A DNA stretch of 64,000 bases from JABWBD01 sp040768665 (GTDB taxonomy: Bacteria > Planctomycetota > Planctomycetia > Pirellulales > Thermoguttaceae). The stretch lies in the NCBI GenBank assembly GCA_040768665.1, contig JAXGMN010000019.1, forward strand, positions 62,001-126,000, written 5' to 3'. Under the pieces are notes generated by a model that did not search any database, had not been told where the DNA came from, and was given only the letters and a program-made list of their open reading frames with translations. A program made the position numbers and the translations under genes. Positions 51,249-59,828 of this stretch are shown here, piece by piece (the stretch's first letter is position 1; every line of letters starts with the position of its first letter).

Positions 51249-53918
51249 TCACTCGGCAGGAGGCCGCCGTCTCTGAAAAGCCCGCAGCGTCTGTCCGAGG
51301 ATCGTGGGAATGATGCTGAGGCCCAGGACGACCGCCCAGCCGCTGCCGCCTATGCTCCGAGTCTGAAGCACGTGCGAGAGCCCCGGCAGGTATACTGCCG
51401 CCAGTAGCAATCCGGCGCACAGCACGATCGAGCCCCAGATCCAGCGGTTTCGCACGATGTCGTTGGTCAACAACCGCGAGCCGCGGTCGCGCAAGTTGAA
51501 CACAAACCACAGCTTGGCGAAGCCGAGTGTGAGGAAGGAGACCGTTACCGCGGCCAGTTCCTTCAGTTCGAGCCACAACAAGCCGGCTCCCAGGGCGGCC
51601 ATCACGCACATCGCGATCACCAACGACCAGCCCGCGACCGCCAGCCAGTGACGCCGTGTGAGGATCGATTCCTTCGGTGGCCGGGGCGGTTGCTGCATGA
51701 TCTCCGGCGGGCCGGGGCCGACCGCCAGCGCCAGGGCCGGAAAGACGTCGGTCAGAATGTTGAGGTAGAGAATCTGCAACGGCCGCAGGGGAAGCGGGAT
51801 GTTGGCCAACGACGCGCCGGCGACCGCCAGGATCTCGGCCACGTTGGTGCAGAGCATGAAGATCGCCGACTTGCGGATGTTTCCAAAAATGATCCGCCCC
51901 TGGCGGACGGCGACGACGATGCTCGACAGCGAGTCGTCTTTGAGAACCATGTCGGCCACCTGTTTGGCCGCGTCGGTCCCGCGGCGGCCCATGGCCACGC
52001 CGATGTCGGCCTTCTTCAGCGCCGGCGCGTCGTTGATGCCGTCGCCGGTCATGGCCACCGTTTCCCCGGCCTGCTGATAGAGGCGGACGAGATCGAGCTT
52101 CTGCTCGGGGTTCACCCGCGCGAAAATACGGGTGGCGAGCAGCCGTTTGCGATCCTCTTCCGACAACTCCTCGGGAGGCTGCAGGTCGCGGCCATGGATC
52201 ACCGACGCGTCCTCGTCGCTGTCGACTAGGCCGACCCGACGGCCGATGGCCCTCGCGGTCGCCGGCTGGTCTCCGGTGACCATGACCACCCGAATACCGG
52301 CCGCGCGGCAGGCATCGATCGATTCCTTCACTCCTTCGCCGGGCGGATCGAACAGCCCGACCAGGCCGAGCAGTCGCAAGCCCTGGTACGGCTCCGCGCC
52401 GGCGTTGTCGACCCGTTTGTCGGCGATGGCCAGCAGTCGCAGGCCCTCGCCCGCCAGCGCCTCGGTCTGCTCGAACCAGTGCTGCCGCTTTGAGTCGGTA
52501 AGGGGTTCACTTCCCTCGCCGTTTTCGGAGGCGATGGAATCGCACACTTCCAGCACCGCCCCCGGCGCCCCTTTCACGGCCACCTCGATGCCGCCGCCGC
52601 TCTCGTGATAGGTGGCCATCATCATCACCTCGGGATCGAACGACTCCTCCCGCACTTCCGGTTTCTCTTGGAGCAACCGCTCGCGCGAAAACTCCGCGAG
52701 GAGCCCGGCCTCCAACAGGGCGGCTTCCGTGGGGTCGCCCAAAGCTGCCGCTTGATCCTCCTCTTCGCCCAGCGACGCATTATTGCAGAGCACGCCGACC
52801 TCGAGAATCCGCCGCAGCAACGGATCGGAATCCGGGGATTCGCCGCCGGCCGGATCGAGTTGGTAGTCGCCCGAGGGGCAGAGCACCCGGCGCAAAGTCA
52901 TGCGGTTCTGGGTGAGTGTGCCGGTCTTGTCGGTGAAGATGACCCGCGTCGCGCCGAGCGTCTCCACGGCCGGTAGCCGATTGACCAGCGCGTTGCGGCG
53001 AGCCATGTGCCACATCCCTCGCGCCAGGGCAATGGTGGCGACGATCGGCAGTCCTTCGGGAATCGCGGCCACGCCCAGGGCGATCGCCGTTTCGATCATC
53101 AAGACCGTCTCCTGGCCCGCCGCGATCCCCGCCCCGGCGACAACGGCGGCCAGGGCGAGCGTAATCCAGGCCAACCGAGCCCCGAGTTGATTCAGCCGCC
53201 GCTGCAGAGGCGTGCTCTCCTTTTCCGCCTCCTCGGCCAACTGCGAGATACGGCCGAGTTCCGTCTCCATCCCGGTGCCCGTGACCACACCCTCCCCGGA
53301 ACCTTCGACGATCGTCGTTCCCTTGTAGAGCATGTCGGTCCGTTCAGCCAAAGGGGCGTCGGGATCGACCGGATCGAGTCGCTTGTCTGCCGGAACCGAC
53401 TCGCCGGTCAGCGCCGCTTCGTTCACGCGCATTCCGCTGGCCTCGATCAGCCGCAAATCCGCGGGCACGACGTCGCCGGCTTCCTGGAGAACCACGTCGC
53501 CCGGGACGAGTTCCTCGCTGGGGACTTCCGCCTCGCGGCCGCCGCGGCGAACGCGAACCCGCGTCTCGCCCATCTTCCGCAATGCCTCCATCGAACGGAC
53601 CGCTCGCCATTCGGCGAAGAACCCGATCAGCGTATTGACGCCGATCACCGCGAGCACGGCAATGCCTTCGGCCCAGCGGGCAGAGACGAAAGCCAGGACC
53701 GCCGCGGCGGCCAGGATGAGAACGACCACGCTCTTGAGTTGATCCAACAAGATCGCCCCAGCGCCGCGTGGTTTTTTCTCTTCCAAGAGATTCAGCCCGT
53801 GTCGGTGCTGTCGAGCACGGACTTCCTGATCGCTGAGCCCCTGGTCCGGCGATACGTGCAGGGATTCGAGCGTTTGTTCCACGGGCAGGGCGTACGGTAG
53901 TTGATCTTCAAAGGGCAA
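51249..53918 (-). CDS. cation-transporting P-type ATPase (P2-type, Ca/Mg/Na-like)
   Basis: An 889-residue membrane ATPase. Motifs are AALTGESVP (actuator TGES), AIPEGLP (ion-binding helix 4), FTDKTGTLT (phosphorylated Asp), MVTGDQPATARAI and MTGDGINDAPALKKAD. An N-terminal cation-ATPase domain precedes the first helices. It pumps a divalent or monovalent cation out of the cytoplasm with ATP. Helix 6 (LPLRPLQILYLNILTD) fits PMA1/SERCA-like P2 pumps. It is convergent with the CorC remnant. Confidence 0.93.
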   Translation of the reverse strand: MPFEDQLPYALPVEQTLESLHVSPDQGLSDQEVRARQHRHGLNLLEEKKPRGAGAILLDQLKSVVVLILAAAAVLAFVSARWAEGIAVLAVIGVNTLIGFFAEWRAVRSMEALRKMGETRVRVRRGGREAEVPSEELVPGDVVLQEAGDVVPADLRLIEASGMRVNEAALTGESVPADKRLDPVDPDAPLAERTDMLYKGTTIVEGSGEGVVTGTGMETELGRISQLAEEAEKESTPLQRRLNQLGARLAWITLALAAVVAGAGIAAGQETVLMIETAIALGVAAIPEGLPIVATIALARGMWHMARRNALVNRLPAVETLGATRVIFTDKTGTLTQNRMTLRRVLCPSGDYQLDPAGGESPDSDPLLRRILEVGVLCNNASLGEEEDQAAALGDPTEAALLEAGLLAEFSRERLLQEKPEVREESFDPEVMMMATYHESGGGIEVAVKGAPGAVLEVCDSIASENGEGSEPLTDSKRQHWFEQTEALAGEGLRLLAIADKRVDNAGAEPYQGLRLLGLVGLFDPPGEGVKESIDACRAAGIRVVMVTGDQPATARAIGRRVGLVDSDEDASVIHGRDLQPPEELSEEDRKRLLATRIFARVNPEQKLDLVRLYQQAGETVAMTGDGINDAPALKKADIGVAMGRRGTDAAKQVADMVLKDDSLSSIVVAVRQGRIIFGNIRKSAIFMLCTNVAEILAVAGASLANIPLPLRPLQILYLNILTDVFPALALAVGPGPPEIMQQPPRPPKESILTRRHWLAVAGWSLVIAMCVMAALGAGLLWLELKELAAVTVSFLTLGFAKLWFVFNLRDRGSRLLTNDIVRNRWIWGSIVLCAGLLLAAVYLPGLSHVLQTRSIGGSGWAVVLGLSIIPTILGQTLRAFQRRRPPAE

Positions 53919-53989
53919 ACTGCAACTCCTTCCGGTTGTTACACAACACGGGTAACCGCTGCCTTGGGGACACCGCGCAGCGAACCTTC

Positions 53990-54087
53990 GAGGCCCAACA
54001 AAACGGGGACTGGTTCCGAGCTAGACGTTCGCAAAACGCGGAGAACAGGCATCCCGCGACGTGCCTATCTCCGTTTTGTCAGGCCTC
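53990..54087 (+). repeat. dispersed hairpin element, copy G
   Basis: Outer arms GAGGCCCAACAAAACGGGG and CTCCGTTTTGTCAGGCCTC pair imperfectly. The core contains GACTGGTTCCGAGCTAGACG and GCGACGTGCCTATCTCC, closest to copy F. It lies in the 380-bp gap between the P-type ATPase and the enolase-superfamily gene; the rest of that gap (54088-54298) shows no gene. Confidence 0.85.
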
Positions 54088-54298
54088 TATGCACCCCATG
54101 TCAATCAGGAGTTCCCCCACCAGCGCAGCGGCGAATGAACCGCGCTAGGCGGTTGCTCGCCGAAATACGAGCCTCGGGTGAAGCAATTTCCGGGCCGCAG
54201 ATCAGCCAAGCCTTACGGTCAGGTAGCGGATCGGCCGCGCCGCCGATCCGCCGCGACGAGTTGGCCTCCGCCACGACGATTTGGCACATGTCTGAGGG

Positions 54299-55432
54299 TT
54301 ACGGCAATAGCGCCGCTCCACGCGTGTGCTTTGCGACGGCGTCGGGATCGAGCTCCAGCCCCAGCCCCGGCGCGTCGGGAATCGGCAACATGCCGTCGGC
54401 ATCCAATTGCCAGCCTCCCCGCGCCAGTTCGTCCACGTAGGGGGAGCCGGTGATGTACTCCACCAGGTCGGTGTCGGGGAAGGCCGACGCCAACTGCAAG
54501 TCGGCGGCAAGTCCCACGGCGGTGTTCCAGCCGTGAGGGATGAAACGGACGCCGTTCTCTTGGGCCATCCAGCCGATGCGGCGCTCTTCGCTGATGCCTC
54601 CGACCTTCGTCACGTCCGGCTGGACGATGTCGAACGCGCCGGCCTGGAGCCATGGCTGGAAGGATTGCCGGCGGGTCAGCGATTCTCCGCCCGCGATCGG
54701 TACCGGGGCCAATTGCCTCAAGCGGATGTAGTCGTTCAGGGCGTCGGGCTTGAGCGGTTCCTCGAACCAGAAGACGTCGAAGCCGGCCAGCATTTGCGAC
54801 GTCCGCAGGGCCCATTTGTAGCCGTTCTTCCAGAAAGCGTCGCTGCCGCCGGCGTCGACCATGAGCAACGCTTCCAGGCCGACCGCCTCCCGTGCCGCCG
54901 CCACGATCTGCTCGTCCAAGGTGTTGCCAAGTCGCCCGAACGGTCCCCAGCCGATCTTGAACGCCCGGAAGCCTCGCTCCTTCAGCGCCAGCAGGTCTTG
55001 GGACAAGGGGCCGGGCTCCCGCATCAGCAGCGAGGCGTAGGGCTTGACGCGATCGCGGTAACGCCCTCCCAGCAAGCGGCCCACCGGCTGACCGCAGGCT
55101 TTGCCCAGCAGGTCCCACAGCGCGATATCAATGCCGCTGATCGCATGGGTCACCGACCCACCCCTGCCCGTCCAGAACGTGTTCTGATGGAGTTTCTCGC
55201 TGACGCGTTCCGGCTCAAGGGCGTTTTCGCCCCGGTAGAGCGGCTCCAGCAGGGCCAACGCCGCACGCACCAGATCGTCGCTGGTAAACACGCTGCCCAG
55301 CCCGACCGGGCCTTCGTCGGTGATGACGGCGATCAGGGTGTGGACACAGTCTTCCTGCTTCAACTCGTCGCTCCATCCTCCCTCGGGCGTGGCGCCACGG
55401 AGGCCGGCGGCTCGGATTTCGCGGATTTTCAT
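54299..55432 (-). CDS. mandelate racemase/muconate lactonizing enzyme family protein
   Basis: A 377-residue cytoplasmic enolase-superfamily enzyme starting MKIREIRAAGLRG at 55432. The base region is FKIGWG, the metal ligands lie in MVDAGGSD, WFEEPL and AGGES, and QPDVTKVGG plus IPHGWNT supply the Asp-His pair of the mandelate racemase subgroup. It probably dehydrates an acid sugar or epimerises a substrate. It differs clearly from the other enolase-superfamily gene in this window (6887-8077), so the two are not recent duplicates. Confidence 0.88.
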   Translation of the reverse strand: MKIREIRAAGLRGATPEGGWSDELKQEDCVHTLIAVITDEGPVGLGSVFTSDDLVRAALALLEPLYRGENALEPERVSEKLHQNTFWTGRGGSVTHAISGIDIALWDLLGKACGQPVGRLLGGRYRDRVKPYASLLMREPGPLSQDLLALKERGFRAFKIGWGPFGRLGNTLDEQIVAAAREAVGLEALLMVDAGGSDAFWKNGYKWALRTSQMLAGFDVFWFEEPLKPDALNDYIRLRQLAPVPIAGGESLTRRQSFQPWLQAGAFDIVQPDVTKVGGISEERRIGWMAQENGVRFIPHGWNTAVGLAADLQLASAFPDTDLVEYITGSPYVDELARGGWQLDADGMLPIPDAPGLGLELDPDAVAKHTRGAALLP

Positions 55433-55943
55433 GGTTTTCACCAGCCGATTTGCGATTGAACGGGTCCGGTGTGCTGGTCGCTGCGCGGGGCGATCGGCCA
55501 GGTCAGGCGGTGATAACGGTATTCCGTTGCGGCGCCCATCCGACAAGATCTCCCTGTCTGTCCAAGGGGAACGCCGATCGATGGTTTTGGTGGGTCTGGA
55601 ACGCTTCAGCCCCAGACGGCAGGTGATTCTAGCACCCCAGCGTCACTCCATGCAACCATCCTGGGCTGGGACCAAGGACGAACGCGTAGGGCTGGTCTCC
55701 CGGGTGGAGCACGTGCGCCCACGGCGGTGTCCGTTTGCTGACGACGCTGTCCATTTCGCGGCGATTGCCCGGCTCGGCCGTTCCCGGCGATACTGGCCCG
55801 ACCAGAGGTATCCTCTTGCCACATCGCCAGTTGCGAATCGAGCACCATATTCGATTTGCTCTGGTACGCGTGTTGCTTCCGCCCCCAACCGTACTCATCG
55901 CGAACCGGCGACCCGCCGCAGACGAAGAAAGCCAGTCTCAGCA
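55433..55943. other. 511-bp intergenic region, divergent genes
   Basis: Both strands are open over most of this gap because of the high GC content, but no frame has a recognisable family, signal peptide or good ribosome site. It separates the enolase-superfamily gene from the response regulator gene and should contain promoters for both. No clear -10/-35 pair is seen. Confidence 0.4.
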
Positions 55944-56372
55944 ATGAAAACCATTCTCCTTGCAGACGACAGTAAGAACATCCGCGAATATTGCCGTCAG
56001 GAACTGGAGGAAGAAGGCTATTGCGTGATCACGGCCAAGGACGGACTGGAGGCGATCCAAGCCGCTCAAACGCTACGCCCCGACGCTGCAATCCTCGACA
56101 TCCGGATGCCGAGGGCCGGCGGGCTCGACGCCGTTCAGGAAATCCGCCGTTTCGATCCGGGCTTACCCATTATTTTGTTCACATCGCACGACGACGAGTG
56201 TCTCAGGGACTCCCGCAGCCAATTGGCGACGGCGTGCGTCGAAAAATCGGAAAACCTGGCGGAACTCAAGCGTGCCGTTCTGCGTGCCACCTCGCGTGAG
56301 CCCGAGAAACGTTCATTTCGCTTTGGACTCCGTTGCCCCTTTCCCCAGGGCGCCTCGACGTACGTGCTCTGA
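55944..56372 (+). CDS. single-domain response regulator
   Basis: A 142-residue receiver protein starting at ATG 55944; the longer frame upstream is not protein-like. The acidic pocket is ADD (D8, D9), the phosphoacceptor lies in ILDIRMPRAGG (D52), the Thr/Ser is in ILFTSHDD and the Lys in CVEKSENL. No output domain follows; the last 25 residues are a basic tail. It may relay phosphate or bind a partner. The csrA gene follows 43 bp downstream. Confidence 0.88.
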   Translation: MKTILLADDSKNIREYCRQELEEEGYCVITAKDGLEAIQAAQTLRPDAAILDIRMPRAGGLDAVQEIRRFDPGLPIILFTSHDDECLRDSRSQLATACVEKSENLAELKRAVLRATSREPEKRSFRFGLRCPFPQGASTYVL

Positions 56373-56415
56373 CCAGGCCGGACGGGGCTCCCGAATCTTG
56401 ATCATGGAGGATTCG

Positions 56416-56658
56416 ATGCTCGTATTCAGTCGCAGAGTCGGCGAGGGAATCGTTTTGCCGGGGTGTGGCGTGACCGTGACTGTCACGCGGGTGGCCGGCA
56501 AACGCGTCCGCCTCAGCATCCTCGCCCCTCCTGACGTCCACGTGCACCGCACGGAGGTTGTGAGGCGGATTCAGTACGAAGGCAATCACAAGGAACAGAC
56601 CGCTCCTGCACAACTCGTGGAGCATCCCGGGGGCGGCCTCTTGTCGGCTCTCCCTTGA
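56416..56658 (+). CDS. csrA: carbon storage regulator CsrA
   Basis: An 80-residue protein starting MLVFSRRVGEGIVL, with an excellent GGAGG 5 nt upstream of ATG 56416. VTVTRVAGKRVRLSILAP and VHRTEVVRRI complete the CsrA fold, which binds GGA in mRNA leaders and represses translation. The usual I(G/N)DDI(E/T) turn is replaced by LPGCG, and an extra 20-residue tail is present. Its neighbours (response regulator, hibernation-factor-like, BON) suggest a growth-phase or stress regulon. Confidence 0.9.
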   Translation: MLVFSRRVGEGIVLPGCGVTVTVTRVAGKRVRLSILAPPDVHVHRTEVVRRIQYEGNHKEQTAPAQLVEHPGGGLLSALP

Positions 56659-56678
56659 AACATGGCGTGAGGTGGACA

Positions 56679-57023
56679 ATGCAGTTGCAGCTTCAATGCA
56701 AGCGTTATGGGCTGTCCGATTCGATTCGCGACCAGGTGTACCGCTCAGTGTATGCGGCTCTCGGCAGGTTCGATCATGCGATTCGCAAGGTCGTGGTTCG
56801 GTTGACGGATGTCAATGGGCCGCGCGGCGGCCCCGACAAATACTGTCGCATCGATGTGCAACTGGCAAAGGGCGGCACGGTCAATGTCGACGACGTTGGC
56901 GAAGACCTGGTGCCGGTGGTAAACCGCACCGCCGACCGCACGAGCCATACCATCGCCAAATACTTGGCCCGCCGCCGCGAACGAAAGGCTCGCAGCCCGA
57001 AACGCAATTGGATCGACCAGTGA
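56679..57023 (+). CDS. HPF/RaiA-like ribosome hibernation factor
   Basis: A 114-residue protein starting MQLQLQCKRYGLSDSIRD at ATG 56679, with GAGGT upstream. The sigma-54 modulation/HPF fold is indicated by VVVRLTDVNGPRGGPDKYCRIDV and VNRTADRTSHTIAKYL. Such proteins bind the 30S subunit and silence ribosomes in stationary phase. The form is short, without the dimerisation tail of long HPF. It sits 20 bp after csrA. Confidence 0.78.
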   Translation: MQLQLQCKRYGLSDSIRDQVYRSVYAALGRFDHAIRKVVVRLTDVNGPRGGPDKYCRIDVQLAKGGTVNVDDVGEDLVPVVNRTADRTSHTIAKYLARRRERKARSPKRNWIDQ

Positions 57024-57045
57024 CGGTTACTCGAGGGAGGAAAAC

Positions 57046-57375
57046 ATGGAGGTTCAGAGAAGCGAGGTTGAGGCTGGTGCGATCCTTGCAGACCGGCAAC
57101 TCGGATCTGCGATGAAATTGCTGAAAGCGACCGGATATCCGGCGCTGACCGATATCCAGTGCCGACATTGCAACGGCGCAATCATCCTTGTGGGGAAAGT
57201 GCCTTCCTACTACCAGAAGCAGATCGCCCAGGCGGTCTTGTTGGCTGATTCGGCCTTTGAACAAGTGGAGAACCTGCTTGAGGTGACCGAGGCGGACACG
57301 TCGCTCGACTCGAGACCGCGAGACCGGGATCGTGAGGTATACTTCGGATGGCGGTCTGAACGGGAGAGAACGTGA
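57046..57375 (+). CDS. BON-domain-like small protein
   Basis: A 109-residue protein with AGGGAGGAAAAC before ATG 57046. The middle (ALTDIQCRHCNGAIILVGKVPSYYQKQIAQ) resembles the BON domain, a phospholipid- or ligand-binding module, with the conserved glycine of LVGKV. A CRHC pair is present. The stop overlaps the GTG start of the DUF2062 gene (GTGA), so both are coupled. Confidence 0.65.
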   Translation: MEVQRSEVEAGAILADRQLGSAMKLLKATGYPALTDIQCRHCNGAIILVGKVPSYYQKQIAQAVLLADSAFEQVENLLEVTEADTSLDSRPRDRDREVYFGWRSERERT

Positions 57376-58025
57376 TCCAACGGCAAGCGATCGCACCAAA
57401 AGCCGAAAACTGCGGAACGGAGAGGGGCACCTGCGTTTCGCCCGATTCGGGTCCGGCAGCGGCGGATCCAAGCAACAAGGGCCTGGATACCCCGCCGCGC
57501 CGGGCTCGAATTTTTTCGTTTGCCAGTCTTTGGAAGCGGCTCGTCCAGCAATTTCTGCTGGACCCGATGTTGCATTCGGCCGACTCACCGCATCGGCTGG
57601 CGTTGGGGGCGGCAATTGGGATGTTTGTCGCGTTCACTCCCACGATCGGCTTTCAGATGGCGATCGTGGTCCTGCTGACGTGCTTTCTGCGAGCCAACAA
57701 GGCAATCGGGGTACCTCTGGTTTGGATCTCCAATCCGCTGACGATTGCGCCGCTTTTCTATGTCGGCTACACGATCGGGCGCTGCATGCTGGGTTGGGCG
57801 CCGCTGGACGAATCGTGGTGGCTCGCATTGTATGCTCCGCCGGAGGGCTGGTGGAGCGCGACCTGGTTCTACTGGGACCGAACGGTCGAGATTGCCTGGC
57901 CCTTATGGCTCGGGTGCCTTCTGATGGGCCTGGTGGCGTCGATTCCGGCTTACTGCCTGGTGTTCTATCTTGCCAAAGGGCTTCGAGAGGCGGTCCGGCC
58001 GCATCGCGGTCCGGCAGAGGTCTGA
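57372..58025 (+). CDS. DUF2062 membrane protein
   Basis: A 217-residue protein starting at GTG 57372. After a polar N-terminus (about 60 residues) the DUF2062 domain reads SPHRLALGAAIGMFVAFTPTIGFQM, then VWISNPLTIAPLFY. Two or three helices follow, with a C-terminal helix before a basic tail. The family is found fused or next to glycosyltransferases and is of unknown function. Last gene of the csrA cluster. Confidence 0.82.
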   Translation: MIQRQAIAPKAENCGTERGTCVSPDSGPAAADPSNKGLDTPPRRARIFSFASLWKRLVQQFLLDPMLHSADSPHRLALGAAIGMFVAFTPTIGFQMAIVVLLTCFLRANKAIGVPLVWISNPLTIAPLFYVGYTIGRCMLGWAPLDESWWLALYAPPEGWWSATWFYWDRTVEIAWPLWLGCLLMGLVASIPAYCLVFYLAKGLREAVRPHRGPAEV

Positions 58026-58052
58026 ACCGGAGTTCAGGAATCGAAGGGCCGT

Positions 58053-58796
58053 CTATTGCCTGGCGGTTTCCTCCGCAATCTCTTTTACCTCTTCCGGCTT
58101 GAGTTTGCGGATTCGGACGTTCCGGATCGCCCCTTTCGTGCACCAACTGGCCACGCCGAGCGGTTTGCAGAGATCGACTTCCCAACGAACGGAGAACTTG
58201 TGGCCTTCGGTGGGCAGGTCGACCAGCTTTTCGTCGTCGATCCATGCTTCGACCTTCGAATCGCTGACCCGGATCCGGATGCGGTACCAGGTATTGCTCT
58301 TCAGGTCGTGAAAGTTGGTGGTGACGTTGTCGGAGGCGTCATAAAAATCGACGTTGGAGAGCCCCACCACCGTGCCGCCCCAGCCGCCGATTACGAAGGA
58401 GCAAGGCTCGTCGCCAACCGGGAAAGTTGTGGTGCAAAAGAAATCGTTGCCGTCCAGACGCTTGCCTTCCAGCATCAACTCGTAGTTCTTCTTCGGCAAC
58501 TCGCCGGTATAGGTGGCGCCCGTAATCCCGTCGCCCATGCCGAGAATGATGCAGCCGTCCTCGATGGTCACCTCGCCCTCGCCGCCGAACTCAGGCGCTT
58601 TCCAGCCCTTGAGCGATTTGCCGTCGAAGAGCGATTTCCAGGCATAGGGGTCGCCGGTCTTCTTCTCGGCAAGTTTCTTCTCGCCCACGGGACTTTTCGC
58701 CGCTTGCGGCGCGTCGGCCGCAGGGGTCAAGGGAGTTGAAAGAAGAAGTCCCAACAGGGCGAAACAAGCGATCACGGTGGCTCGATGGCGTTTCAT
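58053..58796 (-). CDS. DUF1080 (3-keto-disaccharide hydrolase-like) secreted protein
   Basis: A 247-residue exported protein with signal peptide (MKRHRATVIACFALLGLLLS) and a concanavalin-like jelly roll. Family signatures are FDGKSLKGWK, the ITIEDG-type strand (VTIEDGCIILG), YELMLEGKRLDGNDFF and WYRIRIRVSDSKVEAWID. The domain is very common in planctomycetes and some members hydrolyse 3-keto-glycosides. No membrane anchor beyond the signal is seen. Confidence 0.9.
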   Translation of the reverse strand: MKRHRATVIACFALLGLLLSTPLTPAADAPQAAKSPVGEKKLAEKKTGDPYAWKSLFDGKSLKGWKAPEFGGEGEVTIEDGCIILGMGDGITGATYTGELPKKNYELMLEGKRLDGNDFFCTTTFPVGDEPCSFVIGGWGGTVVGLSNVDFYDASDNVTTNFHDLKSNTWYRIRIRVSDSKVEAWIDDEKLVDLPTEGHKFSVRWEVDLCKPLGVASWCTKGAIRNVRIRKLKPEEVKEIAEETARQ

Positions 58797-58890
58797 CTCA
58801 AATTCTCCTGAATTGGCAGGGTTCAGCCAGGTTGCTTCTATTGGCTATCTTGACGCAAGGGGCAACCGATGTCCAGCACCGGCGGAAAGC

Positions 58891-59187
58891 ATGTGTGTGA
58901 TGTGGAACCTCAATTCAGGAACGTGCTCGGTCACTCCGGAAACGAGTGAAACTTTGGTCATCTCACCGAAGGGGGACCCGGTCGCCACCGGCCACTACGA
59001 GACAGGCCTCGTGTGGGCTGATAAAAACGGGGACTGGCTCCGCAACATCTTGTGTGGTCGCTCTGGCTAAACCGCTATTAGTTGCGGTGCCTGTCCCCGT
59101 TTTTATCAAGTTTTTATCAGCCCAGGCCTCGTGTCGGTCTGGGATCTGAAGAGGCTCCGGAAGATCCGGGAGTTGCCCGGCGTCTGA
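58891..59187 (+). pseudogene. WD40-repeat gene fragment interrupted by hairpin element H
   Basis: The plus-strand frame reads VMWNLNSGTCSVT, then LVISPKGDPVATGHYETGLV, where the hairpin element begins. After the element and one copy of an 11-12 bp direct repeat it continues SVWDLKRLRKIRELPGV and stops at TGA 59185. Removing the element and one repeat copy joins ETGLV to SVWDL exactly in frame, a normal WD40 repeat end. The 5' part of the gene is missing upstream, so the gene is a remnant. Confidence 0.8.
59015..59123 (+). repeat. dispersed hairpin element, copy H, inserted in WD40 gene
   Basis: Perfect 14-bp terminal inverted repeats: GGGCTGATAAAAAC (59015-59028) and GTTTTTATCAGCCC (59110-59123). 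The core has GGGGACTGGCTCCGCAAC on the left and GTTGCGGTGCCTGTCCCC on the right. AGGCCTCGTGT (with a preceding C, 12 bp) occurs at 59003-59014 and again at 59123-59134, directly flanking it. This is an 11-12 bp duplication of the target. Confidence 0.95.
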
Positions 59188-59195
59188 CGCGACGA

Positions 59196-59789
59196 TTAAG
59201 AAACCGACAACGAAAAGAGCCCAGGTTTGACGAATCGGGCCATGAGAATCTCATCCACGTACTCTCCGGGGTCAAGCTTGATTGCCCTGGCACGCCGCCC
59301 TTCCTCGACGAACCCGAGCCGCCTGTAAAGCTCGATGGCCCTGGTATTTGTCGAGAACACGGCGAGTCCCACCTTCTCGATGAGAGGGTTTCCTCCTGCC
59401 CACTCCAGGAGTGCTCCAAGCATCGCCGTGCCGATTCCTTTGCCCCTCCAATCTCGGCGAATCGAGACCCCGAACGTCCCTGCATGAGACGTGCGTTGGA
59501 AGGGGCCGTTCTCAAAGCTGAGGGTGCCGATGATCTCACCACCGACCTCGGCAACCAGGGCCAGCTTGCCCGAATGGTCGAGGTGTTCCTGAATCCATTG
59601 GCATTCCAGTTCCTCGGTCGAGGAAAACTCGTCGTGCTGGATCACGAAGAAGCCGGTTTCCTGAGCGACGGATTGGATATAGGCCAGCAGGCGAGAGGCG
59701 TCTCTCGGTTGGGCGGAGCGGATCGTAACCGGCTCTCCGGTCTTAAAGGTCACCAATCTCGGTTCAATGATGCCCATACTTGCCCCCAA
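59196..59789 (-). CDS. GNAT family N-acetyltransferase
   Basis: A 197-residue cytoplasmic enzyme with the acetyl-CoA binding motif SIRRDWRGKGIGTAML (Q/RxxGxG/A) and the C-terminal NTRAIELYRRLGFVEEGRR block typical of RimJ/RimL and phosphinothricin-type acetyltransferases. It transfers acetyl to an amine of unknown identity. The start at 59789 or the second Met at 59777 are both possible. It lies 40 bp downstream of the RlaP remnant in the same direction. Confidence 0.88.
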   Translation of the reverse strand: MGASMGIIEPRLVTFKTGEPVTIRSAQPRDASRLLAYIQSVAQETGFFVIQHDEFSSTEELECQWIQEHLDHSGKLALVAEVGGEIIGTLSFENGPFQRTSHAGTFGVSIRRDWRGKGIGTAMLGALLEWAGGNPLIEKVGLAVFSTNTRAIELYRRLGFVEEGRRARAIKLDPGEYVDEILMARFVKPGLFSLSVS

Positions 59790-59828
59790 TCACAGCCTCG
59801 GAGCACCACTTCCATCCTACTTGCTCCC

